Shown here: positions 20,254-32,409 of the stretch, piece by piece | Layout of the letters: every line of letters starts with the position of its first letter | Numbering within the stretch: position 1 is the first letter of the stretch | Assembly (NCBI RefSeq): GCF_024323335.1 | Contig: NC_066585.1 | Location: 338,521,346-338,585,345, forward strand | Origin: Lathyrus oleraceus | Lineage: Eukaryota; Streptophyta; Magnoliopsida; Fabales; Fabaceae | Direction: 5' to 3' | Length of the DNA: 64,000 bases | Made by a program: the position numbers and the translations under genes | Notes under the pieces: generated by a model | The model's input: the letters and a program-made list of their open reading frames with translations, nothing else | Databases searched by the model: none | Told to the model about the DNA's origin: nothing

Positions 20254-23170
20254 ATAAAGTATAATGACTTGTCCATTTATTAATATCAACAGTTAACTAA
20301 TTTTTTAATTCTAATATCCTAAAGAATGTAAGTATAACAACTAAAATAAAATAAGGATAAAAGAATGTAAGTATAACAACGTGTCCATTTAAAATAATGT
20401 ATCGTTATTTACTAATATTAATATTATCATCTTATCCAAAAAATTAAATAAACATTAAAATAGAAAATAGACGAATACAATATAAAAAAAGTAAAATAAA
20501 ATAGGGTATGCAATAAAATGGGGGTTTTCCCAAGAGTAGCAAACCACAAGGGCTCATGAAGCCCAATGGTGCTACCTCTGTCCACCGAGTTGGGTCGAAG
20601 GCCCAAGTCCAACCCAGGTAGCGAAAAAACCTAAAAAAGACGGAAGGGAAGGAGGTAGTCGGCCATACCTTCTCTCTTTCAATAAATTATTAGTGGCATA
20701 CAAACAATGGTATTGAATGGGGAATCCAAAAAATCCATTGGAAAGACCAGTAGCTGACAGCACATTGAATCATAACTATTGAGAATTAAATGCCCTTTCT
20801 TAATAAAACAAAGTAATGAAGAAAAACGGTCAGCAAGGAACCGAATTTCCACACGTTGCATCGTTCCTTAAATATTTTTTTAGACATGGAATTTGAGAAA
20901 TAATGAGTCTTTAAAAGGAATTTCACTAGCAAGACAACGAAAAACCTCTCACTCTCTTCTCTCTTACAACCCAAACTCACTCTTCTTTTTCTACCCGCTC
21001 TGATCATCTTCTTCCATTGGTTTCTCCAGAGATGGGCGATGGCGCCGCTGTCCTCTCCAATGGGTCACTATCTCTAAACGCTAAGGGGAAAACAACAACC
21101 CTACCCTAATCTGCGTCTTAAACACAAATTCTAGCTTATTTTCTTCTAAATGTTTACCAAACGTTCAAATCGAACCATTAATCTTAAAGCTTTGTTACCT
21201 TAAACTAAACAAAACCCATTTTTAGCAAGCAAGGAAATCACATTAGACCCTAACACACAAACAAGTTTTCTCACGCAACAACGAATTTTCATGATGAACA
21301 AGAGACAAAACGCGATTTGGATATACATAAAGCGAAATCAGCTTTCAACATGAACTTGTCCTGCTCGTATGCACATACTAAGTTAAAAAGGAAAAAAAAT
21401 CGTCTGGAGGTTTACCAGAAAGACAAATTCAAAGGTAAATGCTTTCCCCTTGTCTCTCATTCTTCTCGTTAGCTGGCTCATTCCTTCTACTCGCTTTTGT
21501 GCTTAGTTGATTTTTTCAGGGCCTAGCTCCGTTCATTCAGAGTTTTGATGATGAACTCTGAACTACCTTTAGTATTTTCAGGCTTTAGTGTGATTTGCGG
21601 ATGAATTTCTACAGGGTAACGATAGCGTCATCCCCACAATGATTGGCATACGTCCCTTTTTATAGAGCCAGGTATGTGGCATCTTTTATTGTGAGTTGGT
21701 AGGAGGTGAAAGGAATCATTCTATTAGAATTTGATTTCTCTCAGATTTGGGGGGGACCAAAATATGAATCCTTGAAATTATTTCGAGTCATTTCGTGCTT
21801 TGTCTGTAGTTACGTATTTTGATCTGTTTGAAACTCGGGTGGTCCCCTCCATTTGGTATGACATCATCTTGTAAATTCGACTTCTTCGTATATGAGTATT
21901 CTTATGGATTGTTTATGTGATATGGTTTGAAATTGCTCTAACGTGTGTGGCTTGTGTTTTGGCTCAGGTTTAGTATTGCAGGACTTGCTTTTTTGTTTGC
22001 AGCATTTTGCAATTACACTACTTTGTTTCACATTACCCATCCATTATGGATATGTTTGTCTTGTATTGTTGGTTTGGGTGATTGCTTGCTTTGAGTTCTG
22101 TAGAACACATGCTGCTATGGTTGCTGAATTAGTATCACATATACCACTAATTTTGAGATGCCTCATTGCATTACAGAGCTTTTGATTTGGGTCTCCCAAG
22201 GACTGCATAAGTTAGGTTTGTGGGCTTCACTGCAGGTTTTGCTTTATTTCTTCTTTTGATATGCAGCAGATATGATATTGAAGATGATTATGCATTGGTT
22301 TAAATGCCATGATCTGCTGATGATCCATGTTTCTGTTGTGATAGTGCATGTTTCTGTGTTGCTTCGGTCACAGTTGGTGCGTTGGTGTGTACACGGCATT
22401 GCAGTTTTGGTTGCAGCTTTGTTCACGGTGTTGGAGCTTGGGGAATCATGTGAGAACTTGGTTGAAACTTTGATTTAATTTGAAAATGTTTTTTATCATC
22501 GAGTTGCATTGACTATTGTGGTTGATCGAATCGATTCACTTATGTAGGATCTTATTTGTTGCAGGTTGCACTTGGTGTGTACACGGCATTGCAGTTTTGG
22601 TCGCAGCTTTGTTCACGGTGTTGGAGCTTGGGGAATCATGTGAGAACTTGGTTGAAACTTTGATTTAATTTGAAAATGTTTTTTATCATCGAGTTGCATT
22701 GGCTATTGTGGTTGATCGGATCGATTCACTTATGTAGGATCTTATTTGTTGCAGGTTGCACTTGGCTACAATTTGGCATTGCCGTGATGTCATTATTTTC
22801 ATCTAGCTTGGTGTTGCAGCCTTGCTTGCAGCTGGGATTGTTACCGCTAGCAACTTTGGTTCATTTTACCATTATGCTGTTGTTTGGTTGTTCGTTTGAA
22901 GTTTGGCATGGCTAGTGGTGTTCGTGTGTACTGCTTGTCGGATTGCTTTGTTTATAAATAAAATCTTGTTGTAATTCACTTTCGTCCTACTTGAAACAAT
23001 CATTTGGACTTGGGCTATGTAATGTGGAATTGAAGTATGGTTTTAATTATTGGATATGGTTTATGTGAATGATTTAAAGTTATAGTTTTTAATTGGTTAT
23101 GGAATTGATTGGCAAAAATGGATACTTGAAAAATGGGGATAAAGAATTGGAGTTGGATTTGTTGGACCAT
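20254..23170. other. Unassigned island without recognisable transposon proteins
   Basis: About 2.9 kb with no frame longer than about 80 codons that looks genuine and no LTR termini. Near 21031 a short plus-strand frame starts MGDGAAVLSNGS and stops after 25 codons, after a pyrimidine-rich stretch resembling a 5' leader. The sequence from 21900 to 22980 is T/G-rich and ends in AATAAAATCTTGTTGTAATTC, which looks like a plant poly(A) region. It could be a remnant of a host transcript, an unrecognised LTR, or a non-LTR element; I cannot decide. It includes the 190-bp duplication at 22383-22762. Confidence 0.4.
22383..22762. repeat. 190-bp tandem duplication
   Basis: 22383-22572 and 22573-22762 are adjacent copies, both starting TGGTGTGTACACGGCATTGC. 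By eye they differ at only three positions (in GTTGCAGC/GTCGCAGC, ATTGACT/ATTGGCT and GATCGAAT/GATCGGAT), so the duplication is fairly recent. No coding frame is kept across it. Confidence 0.88.
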
Positions 23171-23881
23171 GTCTTGACTAAATATGTATGATAAATTTGA
23201 ACATGACTTGAACTGATCACATGCACATGGCTAATGAACCATGCTATAACTTGAATGAACCAACAATCCTAAACCAACGGACATGATCAGCAGTTGAATT
23301 CAATCACACTGGGCTTTAACAAACTTGTATGGACGAATGATATGCATGAACCGAAGACCTGTGTTATTGCACTAATGATAACCCCAACCAAGCAGAAGAT
23401 CAAGAACATGTGATGCTTGAAATGAATCCCCATCAAAGACTCAGGACCATGGACCTGTCAGGCTCACGAACCACCCATAATAGATCAGATGGATCAAATG
23501 AATCCTCAATCTTCTAGTGCACACACCATAGAGGATTAAACCCATCAGCACCAGGAGCTTAGACTAGAACCAAGAGTTATGAACAAATGAATGTTGAGTG
23601 AACTTTTGATCAAGAAGACAAAACCAAGCACCATGAAGGATGAAGAGCTATGTAAAATTAAGGTTAGGAGGCCACACAATGAATGTTATGCCCAATTAGG
23701 GTTTATGGAACCTCAATTAAGTAAGGACCCCTTGGATTAGGGTTTTGCTACACAAGCGAGGGTAGTAACAAAAAAAAACCTTCTGATAAGACCCCCAAGT
23801 TCCGAGCCTTTCCATTATGCCCTCTTGTTATGGATGCTAATGAAAGTTTTTAAATTGTCTGGACAAAATTGGGGTATGACA
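23170..23881 (-). repeat. Tat/Ogre-type LTR fragment (TGTCATACCCC family)
   Basis: In minus sense starts TGTCATACCCC at 23881, a start typical of legume Tat-lineage LTRs, and cuts the SIRE extra ORF at its 3' end, which marks the insertion point. Nothing like the conserved Tat LTR end (CGAACTACG, GTAGGCAC, GGGTGCTAA) is found before 20254, so the LTR is truncated; the left limit is approximate. Confidence 0.55.
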
Positions 23882-25086
23882 CATATTTCTCAACATTTCC
23901 ATTACATCAGAATTATCTGATTGAGAAGGAGGTGGAGGCATATAGGAAGATTGTTGGTTGGTCCAACCGGTGTGTTTCCACTCTCTCCAGCCTTGGTTAT
24001 CAGATGGATTTTGTCCAGGTGTTGCACCTAGCCAATCACCATGGTCATCAACTTGTCGATCATCCTCCATGGGATGAGTATCTTCATCATCATTCTCTTA
24101 TTCATTTTCATCATCTTCATCATCATCACCATCATCATCTTCCAAATGCTGAATACTAGAACTTGAAGCTTGAGTACGAACCTTGTATACTCGCACTATA
24201 GGATCCCAAATGTAGCCCATTAAACTTAGTGATTTTTTATAGAATTCTTGATTAGTAGTCACTGAGGTGTATTGAATTCCTGGAACAAACACTTCAGCCC
24301 GATTAAGGATACTTTGATAAATGAAGGATAGTAGAGAGCGGTGCCTCGACCTGACTCCTTTAGGGAAAAAATCATGCTTGCAATGTAGTGTGGTCATTTA
24401 ACCTTCAGCTTATGTTTCAACACATAAACCAAGTGTACTTTCGCCTTGTCAACTCTGGAGTAAAACTCCCTTCTTAGGGTAGATAACATGCATTACAACC
24501 CAATGTAAGATCATGTCAACAGGCTTAAAAAGTCCAGTAGTCACATTAGTATGGAACAAGTTACTCGCGACAACATTGCCAGAACAAGGTCTCTTCAACA
24601 TTGAGTTTAAGGCAGGCCTGAACTCATAGTTTGGAGAAAATACAATATCGGTTATCTTAAGATCATTAGGAGATGTCATTGGAGAATTTTCAAACAAATA
24701 TTTACAAACATCATCATTAACCTCAAGAACCCTATTACCGATATTATATTTAAACTCATAACCCTCGAATTTTCCAACAACACCTGTATAAAATAGTTTG
24801 ACCAAATCTTCATTGTACATAGTAGTACATTCTAAGAATAAGTCAATTCTTTGAATATTGAACCGCTCAACAACCTTTGGAATGCGCATGCATTCAGCCA
24901 CTATGGCGAGTATACATATTGCTTAACAATTGTTCTCTTTTTGAAATTCTTTTCAAAAGATTCAGGAAGACCATCAGAGAGTAAAGAGAGAGTAGTTATT
25001 GGCATATTTGAGCGAGGTTGTGCAGTACCAATATGAGAAGAGGGTCCCCTTGTAGTTCTTCATCCGGAAGTTCTTGATGAAGCCAT
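23882..25086 (-). pseudogene. Extra ORF downstream of RNase H (plant transposon-protein-like), decayed
   Basis: From ATG at 25086 (MASSRTSG) the frame is interrupted by a stop and frameshifts near 25062, 24910, 24450 and 24090, but a coherent protein can be followed: an N-terminal part with ITTLSLLSDGLPESFEKNF, a middle part with YNEDLVKLFYTGV, NIGNRVLEVNDDVCKYLFEN and GLFKPVDMILHWVVMHVIYP, a segment with TNQEFYKKSLSLMGYIWDP, and a C-terminal acidic run of D and E. The middle part resembles the 'putative plant transposon protein' family found in legume and other plant retrotransposons; I know no biochemical role. Its position is where SIRE elements carry an env-like gene, but I see no signal peptide, transmembrane helix or coiled coil, so I would not call it an envelope protein. 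The end is cut by the LTR at 23881. Confidence 0.55.
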
Positions 25087-25142
25087 TTGAGTGTTGCTTT
25101 GAAGAGATTTGAGGTAATGGGATTTTAGGGTTAGTATGAGGA

Positions 25143-25147
<5 letters not shown>

Positions 25148-25187
<40 letters not shown>

Positions 25188-25190
25188 AAG
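25148..25190. repeat. AG dinucleotide microsatellite
   Basis: About 20 AG units, interrupted at the right end by GAAGAG. It lies just upstream of the extra ORF in minus sense, as CT repeats of a leader would. Confidence 0.9.
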
Positions 25191-25252
25191 AACTAGGAGA
25201 TTGATTATGCAAGTGAAGATAGATGCATTTGAAATCAGTTGACGCATACGTG

Positions 25253-25625
25253 TTAAAAAACCCAATAAGTGGACTCTAGGTAGCGAAGAGTCGACTCGTG
25301 GGTCGGCCTGTTGGGACCCGAAGTTAATGAAACGATGGAATTTGCAGCGAAGAGTTTACTCATACAGGTAATGAGTCGACACATCCTTGTTAAAAAAATG
25401 CAGATGAGTGGACTCTGGGTAGCGAAGAATCGACTCATGGGTCGACCTGTTGGGACCCGAAGTTAATGATTTGAACACATGAAATTCAACAACAGCAAAG
25501 AGTCGACTCAAACAGATAATGAGTCGACACCCTTGTTTAAAACGCAGATGATTGAGCTATGAGTAGCGAAGAGTCGATTCTTGAGTCCACATGTTGGAAC
25601 CCGAGGTTAATGATCCGAAAACATG
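25253..25625. repeat. Three ~140-bp tandem units with GAGTCGACTC palindromes
   Basis: Units starting near 25269, 25408 and 25550 share GTGGACTCTRGGTAGCGAAG, GGGACCCGAAGTTAATGA and one or two copies of GAGTCGACTC or close variants (GAATCGACTC, GAGTCGATTC, GAGTCGACAC). They sit between RNase H and the extra ORF of the SIRE-like element, in what would be the spacer or an internal promoter region for the extra gene. Confidence 0.75.
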
Positions 25626-25925
25626 AAATGCAACAATGGTCCTAATGATGAATGCATGTTAAATATGATTCCTAAGCAAATTTACACATATTTCGAACAT
25701 AGAAATGGATTAAGCTTAGTCCAAACCATAAAATAAACCTCAAGAAAGTGCATTATATAGAACAAGTACATACATATATAAATGATCAAGATAGTTCAAA
25801 TAGATGGGAACGATATTACCTCCAATGACGATAAACGATGAATGCCCTCACATAGCTCACACTTATCAATGTGATTAATCAAATAATATACAAGCATAGA
25901 TATAGAGCAAGCATCATATATAAAT
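25626..25925. other. Non-coding spacer downstream of RNase H
   Basis: AT-rich sequence after the RNase H remnant; no frame, repeat or terminus recognised. Confidence 0.5.
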
Positions 25926-27320
25926 TTAAAAGCGATCTGAGATATCAAGAACACCAAGTTCCCTACGGATGTGGAGGAAAGGTTCTATCGCAAGTGGTTT
26001 TGTGAAAATATCAAAAAGTTGATTTTTACTATCAACGTGCTCGAAGACGACATCACCTTTCTCAACATGATCCCTAAGGAAGTGATGATGAATTTTAATA
26101 TGTTTAGTGCATGAATGTAGTATAGGATTTTTGGTTAGGTTAATGGCGCTTGTATTGTCACACAAAATGGGAATACGTTCAAGTTGAAAATTGAAGTCGA
26201 GTAATTGTTGTTTGAGCCACAGGATTTAAGCACAACAACTATCGGCTGCAACATATTCCACCTCGGTTGTTGACAAAGCAACAAAAACTTGTTTTTTGCT
26301 GTGCCAACTCACTAAGGAATTTGAATAAAAATGACAAGTACCACTAGTGCTTTTCATATCCAATATGCAACCAGCAAAGTCGGAATCAGAGTAGCCAACC
26401 AAAGAACAATCACTTCCCTTAGAAAACCAAAACCCATACTTTAAAGTACCACAGAGGTATCTAAGTATGGGCTTGACGACCTTTAAGTGTGTTTCTTTGG
26501 GACATGATTGGTACTTAGCACACATACATACACTAAACATGATATTTGGATGGGATACGGTAAGATAGAGGAGGGAACCTATCATACCTCTATACCTTTT
26601 TATATCTACGGCCTTACCATTTTCATCCCGGTCCAAATTTACCGCAATAGGAATTTGAGTGTGGATTACTTGGAGTGTTCCATATAGAAGCGCTTGAGTA
26701 ACTCATTGCAGTACTTCGTTTTGCTCACAAAAGTTCCTTCTTCAAGTTGTTTGATTTGAAGCCCGAGGAAGTAATTTAACTCCCCCGTCATCCTCATTTC
26801 AAATTCTCCCTGCATCAACTTAGAGAATTCCTTGACCAAATTTATGTTAGTAGATCCGAAAATAATGTCATCTACATAAACTTGAACTAAAATAGAGTGT
26901 TTTCCTTTAAGCTTAATAAAAAGGGTTGTATCAACCTTCCCTCTTGAGAATCTTTGTTCTAGTATAAAATTGTTAAGACACGCATACCAAGTCCTAGGGG
27001 CTTGTTTGAGACCGTACAAAGGCACGCTTAAGCTTATAAACATAGTTAGGATGCTCATAGTTTTCAAAACCGGGAGGTTGAGATGCATAGACCTCTTCAT
27101 TAATGTATCCATTTAGAAAAGCACTCTTAACATCCGTTTGAAATAATTTGAAGTTTTGAGAACAAGCAAAGGTAAGCAAAAGGTGTATAGCCTCGAGTTG
27201 GGCGACCGAAGCATAAGCCTTCTCATAGTCGATGCCTTTCTCTTGGTTATACCCGTGAGCAACAAGGCGAGCCTTGTTGCGAGATATAACTACATTTTCA
27301 TCTAAGTTGTTCATAAACAC
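25926..27320 (-). pseudogene. Reverse transcriptase and RNase H of the SIRE-like element, decayed
   Basis: RT starts in the frame ending at 26994 with KARLVAHGYNQEKGIDYEKAYASVA and the first catalytic aspartate in FQTDVKSAFLNG. After a frameshift near 27010 the palm continues with VYVDDIIFGSTN (the DD box is intact) and ELNYFLGLQIKQ. RNase H follows in 26226-26636 (GSLLYLTVSHPNIMF, GYSDSDFAG, STTEVEYVAAD) and ends in 25926-26165 (CDNTSAINLTKNPILH, TKHIKIHHHFLRDHV). Frame changes near 27010, 26650 and a stop near 26225 prevent a full product. Confidence 0.85.
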
Positions 27321-27710
27321 CCATTTAGTACCAATTACTCGATGCCCTCACGGAGGGGGTACAAGATCCCACACCTCATTTCTCTTGAACTGATCAAGTT
27401 CCTCTTGCATTGCTAAAAACCAATGTTCATCGAGTAATGCGTCTTTGGAGTTTTTAGGCTCAATTTGAGAGATGAAAACGAAATGATAACAAAACTTATT
27501 TATCTTTGACCGTGTGGTGATTCCCTTTGAGATATCTCCTAGAATATTATCGATGGGATGATCCTTAGAAGATTTCCATTCGAAAGGAAGATCATTGTTA
27601 TTAATTGGATGATCCTCCTCTTTCTTTTCAGATATAAGATCCGGCTCCTCCTCAACTTTTTCCGGATTAGGTTCAACACTTTTTTCTTCTTGATCTTTTA
27701 TTATGTTTTC

Positions 27711-29030
27711 CTAAGGAACACATGTATCATCAACAAAAATACCTTCTCTAACAATTTTTGGATAAGATTCATCAAAGGAAACATGCACAGATTCTTCAAC
27801 AATACATAACCTTTTGTTGTATACCCTATATACTTTACTAGATTGAGAGTATCCGAGAAAGATAACTTCATCGGCTTTTGAGTCAAATTTACCAAGATTT
27901 TCTTTACCATTATTTAACACAAAGCATTTACATCCAAAGACATGAAGATGTGAAATATTAGGTTTCCTTCCCTTTAATAATTCATAAGGAGTTTTGTTGA
28001 GAATAGGACGAATGAGTATCCTATTCAATACATAACAAGTCGTATTTATAGCATCGGCCCAAAAATATTTAGGAAGGCCATTTTTATTGATCATAGTCCT
28101 TCCAAGCTCTTCTAAAACTCGGTTTTTACGTTCTACTACTCCATCTTGTTGTGGAGTTCTTGGAGCGGAAAAATTATGATCGATTCTATTTGTTTCACAA
28201 AATTACTCAAAGAGGTGGTTTTCAAATTCACCTTCATGATCACTTCAGATAGTAACTATGCTAGTGTTCAATTTGTTTTGAGAAATCTTGGCAAACTTTT
28301 CAAAAGCGGAAAAATGTCACTTTTACTTGCTAAGAAAATGGTCCAACAAAATCTAGAGTAGTCATCTACAATAACAAAACCATAGTAGTTTCCACCTAGA
28401 TTTTTAATTCTAGATGGCCCAAAAAGGTCCATATGGAGAAGTTCAAGGGGCCTTGTTGTATAAACAATGTTTTTAGATTTAAAAGATATCCGTGTTTGCT
28501 ATCCCATTTGGCACACATCACATAAGTGATCTTTTGAAATTTTGATTTTGGGTAGATCAATTACTAAATCTTTTGCAACAACTTTATTTAGCAAGTCAAA
28601 GTTGACATGTGCTAATCGCCTATGCCAAAGTCAAGAGTCTTCACTCATGGAGACAATACATTTAGCGCTAGTCAAAGATACTTCATTCAAGTCAATCATG
28701 TATACGTTTTTTACCCTCAAGCCCTTAAACACATCATTATTTTTATCATTATGTTCAATCATGCAACAATCTTTTGAAAATGATATTTTATATCCTTTGT
28801 TGCATAATTGGCTAATGCTAATAAGATTGTGCTCAAGGCCTTCAACTAAAAGGACGTCTGAGATGGTAGTAGAAGAGGGATTACCTATATTACCTTTTCC
28901 GAGTATAGCTCCCTTGTTATTATCATCGTTGGTTACAAATCCTTTCTTCTTAGACACAAAGTCAAAGAATAAGAAGATGTCACCCATCATATGTCTTGAG
29001 CATCCACTATCGAGAAACCGTGTTCTCTCC
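27711..29030 (-). pseudogene. Protease and integrase of the SIRE-like element, decayed
   Basis: The copia protease motif DSGCSRHM is readable around 29000-29020 in minus sense, and the frame 28990-28631 continues with the spacer to integrase (LEHNLISISQLCNKGY). The integrase zinc region (LWHRRLAH...LCDVCQ) follows past stops near 28630 and 28500. The core (LLHMDLFGPSR, VDDYSRFCW) is disrupted. The C-terminal part is the frame 28094-27711 with LPKYFWADAINTTCYVLNR and the GYSQSSKVYRVYN block. Several frameshifts. Confidence 0.75.
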
Positions 29031-29050
29031 GTGGCCTTAAGACATTCTAC

Positions 29051-30815
29051 CTACAAATTAATTAAGGGAAGGAGGTAACCAATTTTCATTGGGTCCTTGT
29101 GTGTGTGAGTTAAACTTTTATTGCATTTGGGCAACCATTGGAAAATGCCTTTAGGAACTAAAAATCTCCTAAATTGGCATTTAGCAATAGTGTGTCCCCT
29201 CTTGCAACAATATAGACAATTTAAGTTTGGATGAGAGTTGCTTTTGCTAACTTGGTCTTTTACCACATAAGTGAATTTTTGATAAGGATTATTCATGTTA
29301 CCTCTAAAATGTGATTGATCAATAGAAAAGGTAACTTTAGGTTATAAAGCCTTGTCTAATTTAGCTTGAAGAGTTCTAACCTCTCTTTTCCAAATGTGAC
29401 AAGTTTAACATCCAGACCATCTAAACCAAAATCCCTTATCATCCTCAGTTTTGCCTTTAGTATCCTCTATCATAGATTTATTAAGAGTTTCTAATTTCTT
29501 TTCGGAATCAGAAACCTTCTTTTCTAAATACCAAAAAATATTCTTATTTGAGGCTAAGCGTTTAAAAGCTTCCCTGGCCTCATTGTGTAGAGTACTAAAG
29601 GCTTTTTGCAAATCAAAATAAGACATTTTATCAACATGATCATATTTAGAATAACTTACATTCTTTTTCTTCTTTTGATGGGCCATAAGACAAATATTAA
29701 CATTTTCTTCTTCATCACTTGAGTTATCATCGCTTGAGGGCTCACTATCACTCTCCCATGCAATGTATGCTCTTCTAGCTTTGCTAGATTTCTTGTGTCG
29801 TTTGTCTTTTCCGTTGTCTTTCTTCAATAATGGACAGTCTGACTTATAGTGACTGGCTTTTCCATAATTGTAACATGCGCCTCTTGACTTAGTTGTCTTA
29901 CTTTCTTCTTGGTTTGAGAATTTGGATTGTCTTCTATAGTTGACTAGATTTTTATCCGAATGTTGAACTTCATTCTTTATAAGGTATCGATTATACCTCC
30001 TTATAAAAAACCCCATGTCTTCATTCGAATCTTTATTATCATCACTTGATTCACTCTCATACGTATCATTGGTGGATGACTTAGAACTTGAAGCCTTTAA
30101 AGCGATAGCTTTTTTTCGGTGTCCTTTGCTTTCTCTTTCTTTTCCTTCTTTTGACTCTTTTCATGTTTCTCAAGGTTCATAAGCTTTTGCTCATGCTCTT
30201 GAAGCTTACCAAACAATGTTGTCATGTCCAATGTTCTTAGACCATTGGCTTCCTTAATCACGATGACCTTTGGTTGTCATTCCCTGTTAAGACATCTTAA
30301 GATTTTATTAGTAGCAACATCATTAGGGGTAGTTTTATCAAGAGCATTTAACCGATTGATTATATGAGAAAATCGCTTTTGCATATCAGTAATGGTTTCA
30401 CCATCCTTCATATGAAAAAGGTCAAATTCTTGAGTCAAAGTGTTGATTCTAGCTAGTTTGACATCATTGGTTCCCTCATGCACAATTTGCAATGAGTCCT
30501 ACATAGCTTTAGCACTAGTACAGTGGGAAACCGTATAATACTCATCAACACCTAAGGCGGTGATGATCATATTCCTGGATTTCCAATCATAGCTACAATT
30601 TTCTCATCCTCTTCATTCCAATGTGCTTCAGGTTTAGGTATAACAACACCATCCATATTGGTCATAGTTATTTCCATAGGACCATCTTGGATGATATTCC
30701 ATACCTTCCTATCAATAGAGTTTATATGAATACACATACAATCTTTACAATAACTGTAGTTTTCACCAGTGAAAATGGACACTCTATTGTACGCCCCTTT
30801 AGAATCGTTACTCAT
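29051..30815 (-). pseudogene. gag of the SIRE-like element, decayed
   Basis: Starts at ATG 30815 with a copia gag N-terminus (FTGENYSYCKDCMCIHI, KVWNIIQDGPMEI). It continues after a frameshift in 30492-30277 (RINTLTQEFDLFHMKDGETI, a UBN2-type gag block), then in 30016-29405. A first knuckle there reads CYNYGKASHYKSDC, with the second cysteine replaced by tyrosine, so it is probably non-functional. A second knuckle CLYCCKRGHTIAKC is intact in the frame 29296-29051. A D/E/S-rich stretch lies between them. Confidence 0.78.
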
Positions 30816-30853
30816 TTTCTAAAAAGTTATATATGAATCACTAGATGAACCGG

Positions 30854-30867
30854 TGCTCATAATACCA
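30854..30867 (-). other. Degenerate primer-binding site of the SIRE-like element
   Basis: TGGTATTATGAGCA on the minus strand matches the initiator-Met type TGGTATCAGAGCA with a one-base insertion and a substitution. It lies between the gag start and the LTR remnant. Confidence 0.55.
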
Positions 30868-31103
30868 GTTATTAGACGATAATACCGATCTAGAAGGGGG
30901 GTTGAATAAATCAATATTTAAAAAATTAGCACTTTTTAAATTTGTTTTTAAAGGTTGCGAAATCTCGCTAGACCACGATCGTCTAAACGATCCGTTATTG
31001 GAAAGATCGGATATGCGTGAAACCTAATGCAATGACTAAGATAAAGCTAATCAACAACAATCTTAATCAATCTTCAAATACACAAATTCTTAATATAGCT
31101 ACT
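30868..31103 (-). repeat. 5' LTR remnant of the SIRE-like element
   Basis: In minus sense the end of the LTR, containing CAACCCCCTTCTAGATCGG. It is cut at 31104 by the TGTAAGACCC start of Ogre copy B; the rest of this LTR should lie beyond Ogre B, outside the window. Confidence 0.6.
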
Positions 31104-31413
31104 GTAAGACCCCAAATTTAACCCTAAGATCCCTCATGCTATCTCATCATATGCATTGGCATTTGGATCACACCTTGGCATCCTCCTTACCCCTTATTCA
31201 TTGGGTTTGAATTGGGAGAGATCATCAAGAACATTTGATTGTATCATACTTTATTTTTCATTGTTTACTAACCCAAATACCAAAAACATGTCAATGTATA
31301 GTTTGTTTCTTTTGTAGGTAGTGTGTATGTTCACCTATGCTTCATCAAGCTCATATCTAGGGTTTAAGACCCTTAATGCAAGGAGACTAATCAAGAGATG
31401 GTTCACATTGATT

Positions 31414-31418
31414 ATAGA
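31414..31418. repeat. Target site duplication ATAGA, left copy
   Basis: ATAGA precedes the TGTAACACCCC terminus at 31419 and recurs at 34044-34048 after TTGTTACA. Confidence 0.9.
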
Positions 31419-32409
31419 TGTAACACCCCTTTTTCTACCCCAAAATACTTAACATATAATCAGAGTAAATAGGCACGCATATAACCAAAAGGGCATCACA
31501 TCGACGTTCTCAAACTAAAAGCTTTCGAAAACCAACATCATTCATCATCAATATACAATACACCTGGTCATTCAAAATAACACATTTCAATTATCATGAA
31601 TATTCAAGAATATGCGTTCGCAGCGGAAAATAATGAATACTCATGCATTTCATCAAATGATCCATGTCCCATACCATGATCATCTCTCAATAATCTCTTC
31701 AAAATAAACTAAAACCATAATCAGAACATTTGGCACTATGGTCTCTCAACAGCAATTGCAAATAAGCATGTTCACGAGTAATAACATAATACTTATCCAA
31801 ATAGGATACGAGTTCAATACTACTAATCTACCCAATGTTACATGACCAGAGCATTGACTCATTACCTAGTCTTCAAACTAAAATACGGAAACTCTCCGGC
31901 TAATCTCGAGCGAGCTACCGTCCACTTACTTCAGCAATACTACTCTGGAGTATCTGCACGATACCCATGTAAAGGTAACATTCAAACAGAAAGGGTGAGA
32001 ATTCAAATCATTATGAAGAAGTATAATAAGGCACAATGATTAAATCAACAATTAAAGGAATTCATCACACTTCATATAACCATGTAAATAATATTAACCA
32101 ACATTTATTTCACATGTTTCAAGCACACACAAAAACTCAAGGATTATAACATTCAAATCCAATATTATATTCCCAATTATACACATAACTACAATTATCA
32201 CATAATCACATTCTTTGTCAAGTTATGTATCCAAACATCATCAAATTCAATTACCATATCTCATACACACATCACAATCACAATAATGCATACACTCAAC
32301 TATCACATAACTCTAATGTGACTCAATGCAAGACATGTGACTCTATGCATGCGGTACCTCAATGTGAACCCAACGTTTCACCGCTTTCCGATTCAATATC
32401 TAGAATCCA

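Larger units (their letters stand above)
23882..31103 (-). mobile_element. Decayed SIRE/Maximus-like Ty1/copia element
   Basis: Minus-strand remnants in copia order: gag (30815 down), CCHC knuckle, protease, integrase, RT, RNase H (to 25926), then a repeat-rich spacer and an extra ORF (25086 to 23882). A degenerate primer site lies at 30854-30867. The 5' LTR is cut at 31104 by Ogre copy B and the 3' end is cut at 23881 by a Tat LTR. The extra gene after RNase H and the sequence style fit SIRE/Maximus, the copia lineage known for long elements with a further ORF. At least ten frame changes or stops show that it is among the oldest insertions here. Confidence 0.8.

Noticed and set aside
20520..20640. 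GC-richer stretch that might be a tRNA or small RNA gene
   Set aside because: No tRNA box A/B pair or cloverleaf could be folded by eye.
21943..22185. 80-codon hydrophobic ORF, and similar ones at 22272 and 22670
   Set aside because: T/G-rich sequence gives hydrophobic residues by composition; no motif, and the frame is not kept across the 190-bp duplication.
28542..29078. 178-codon plus-strand ORF
   Set aside because: Antisense to the SIRE protease/integrase remnants, which read coherently on the minus strand.
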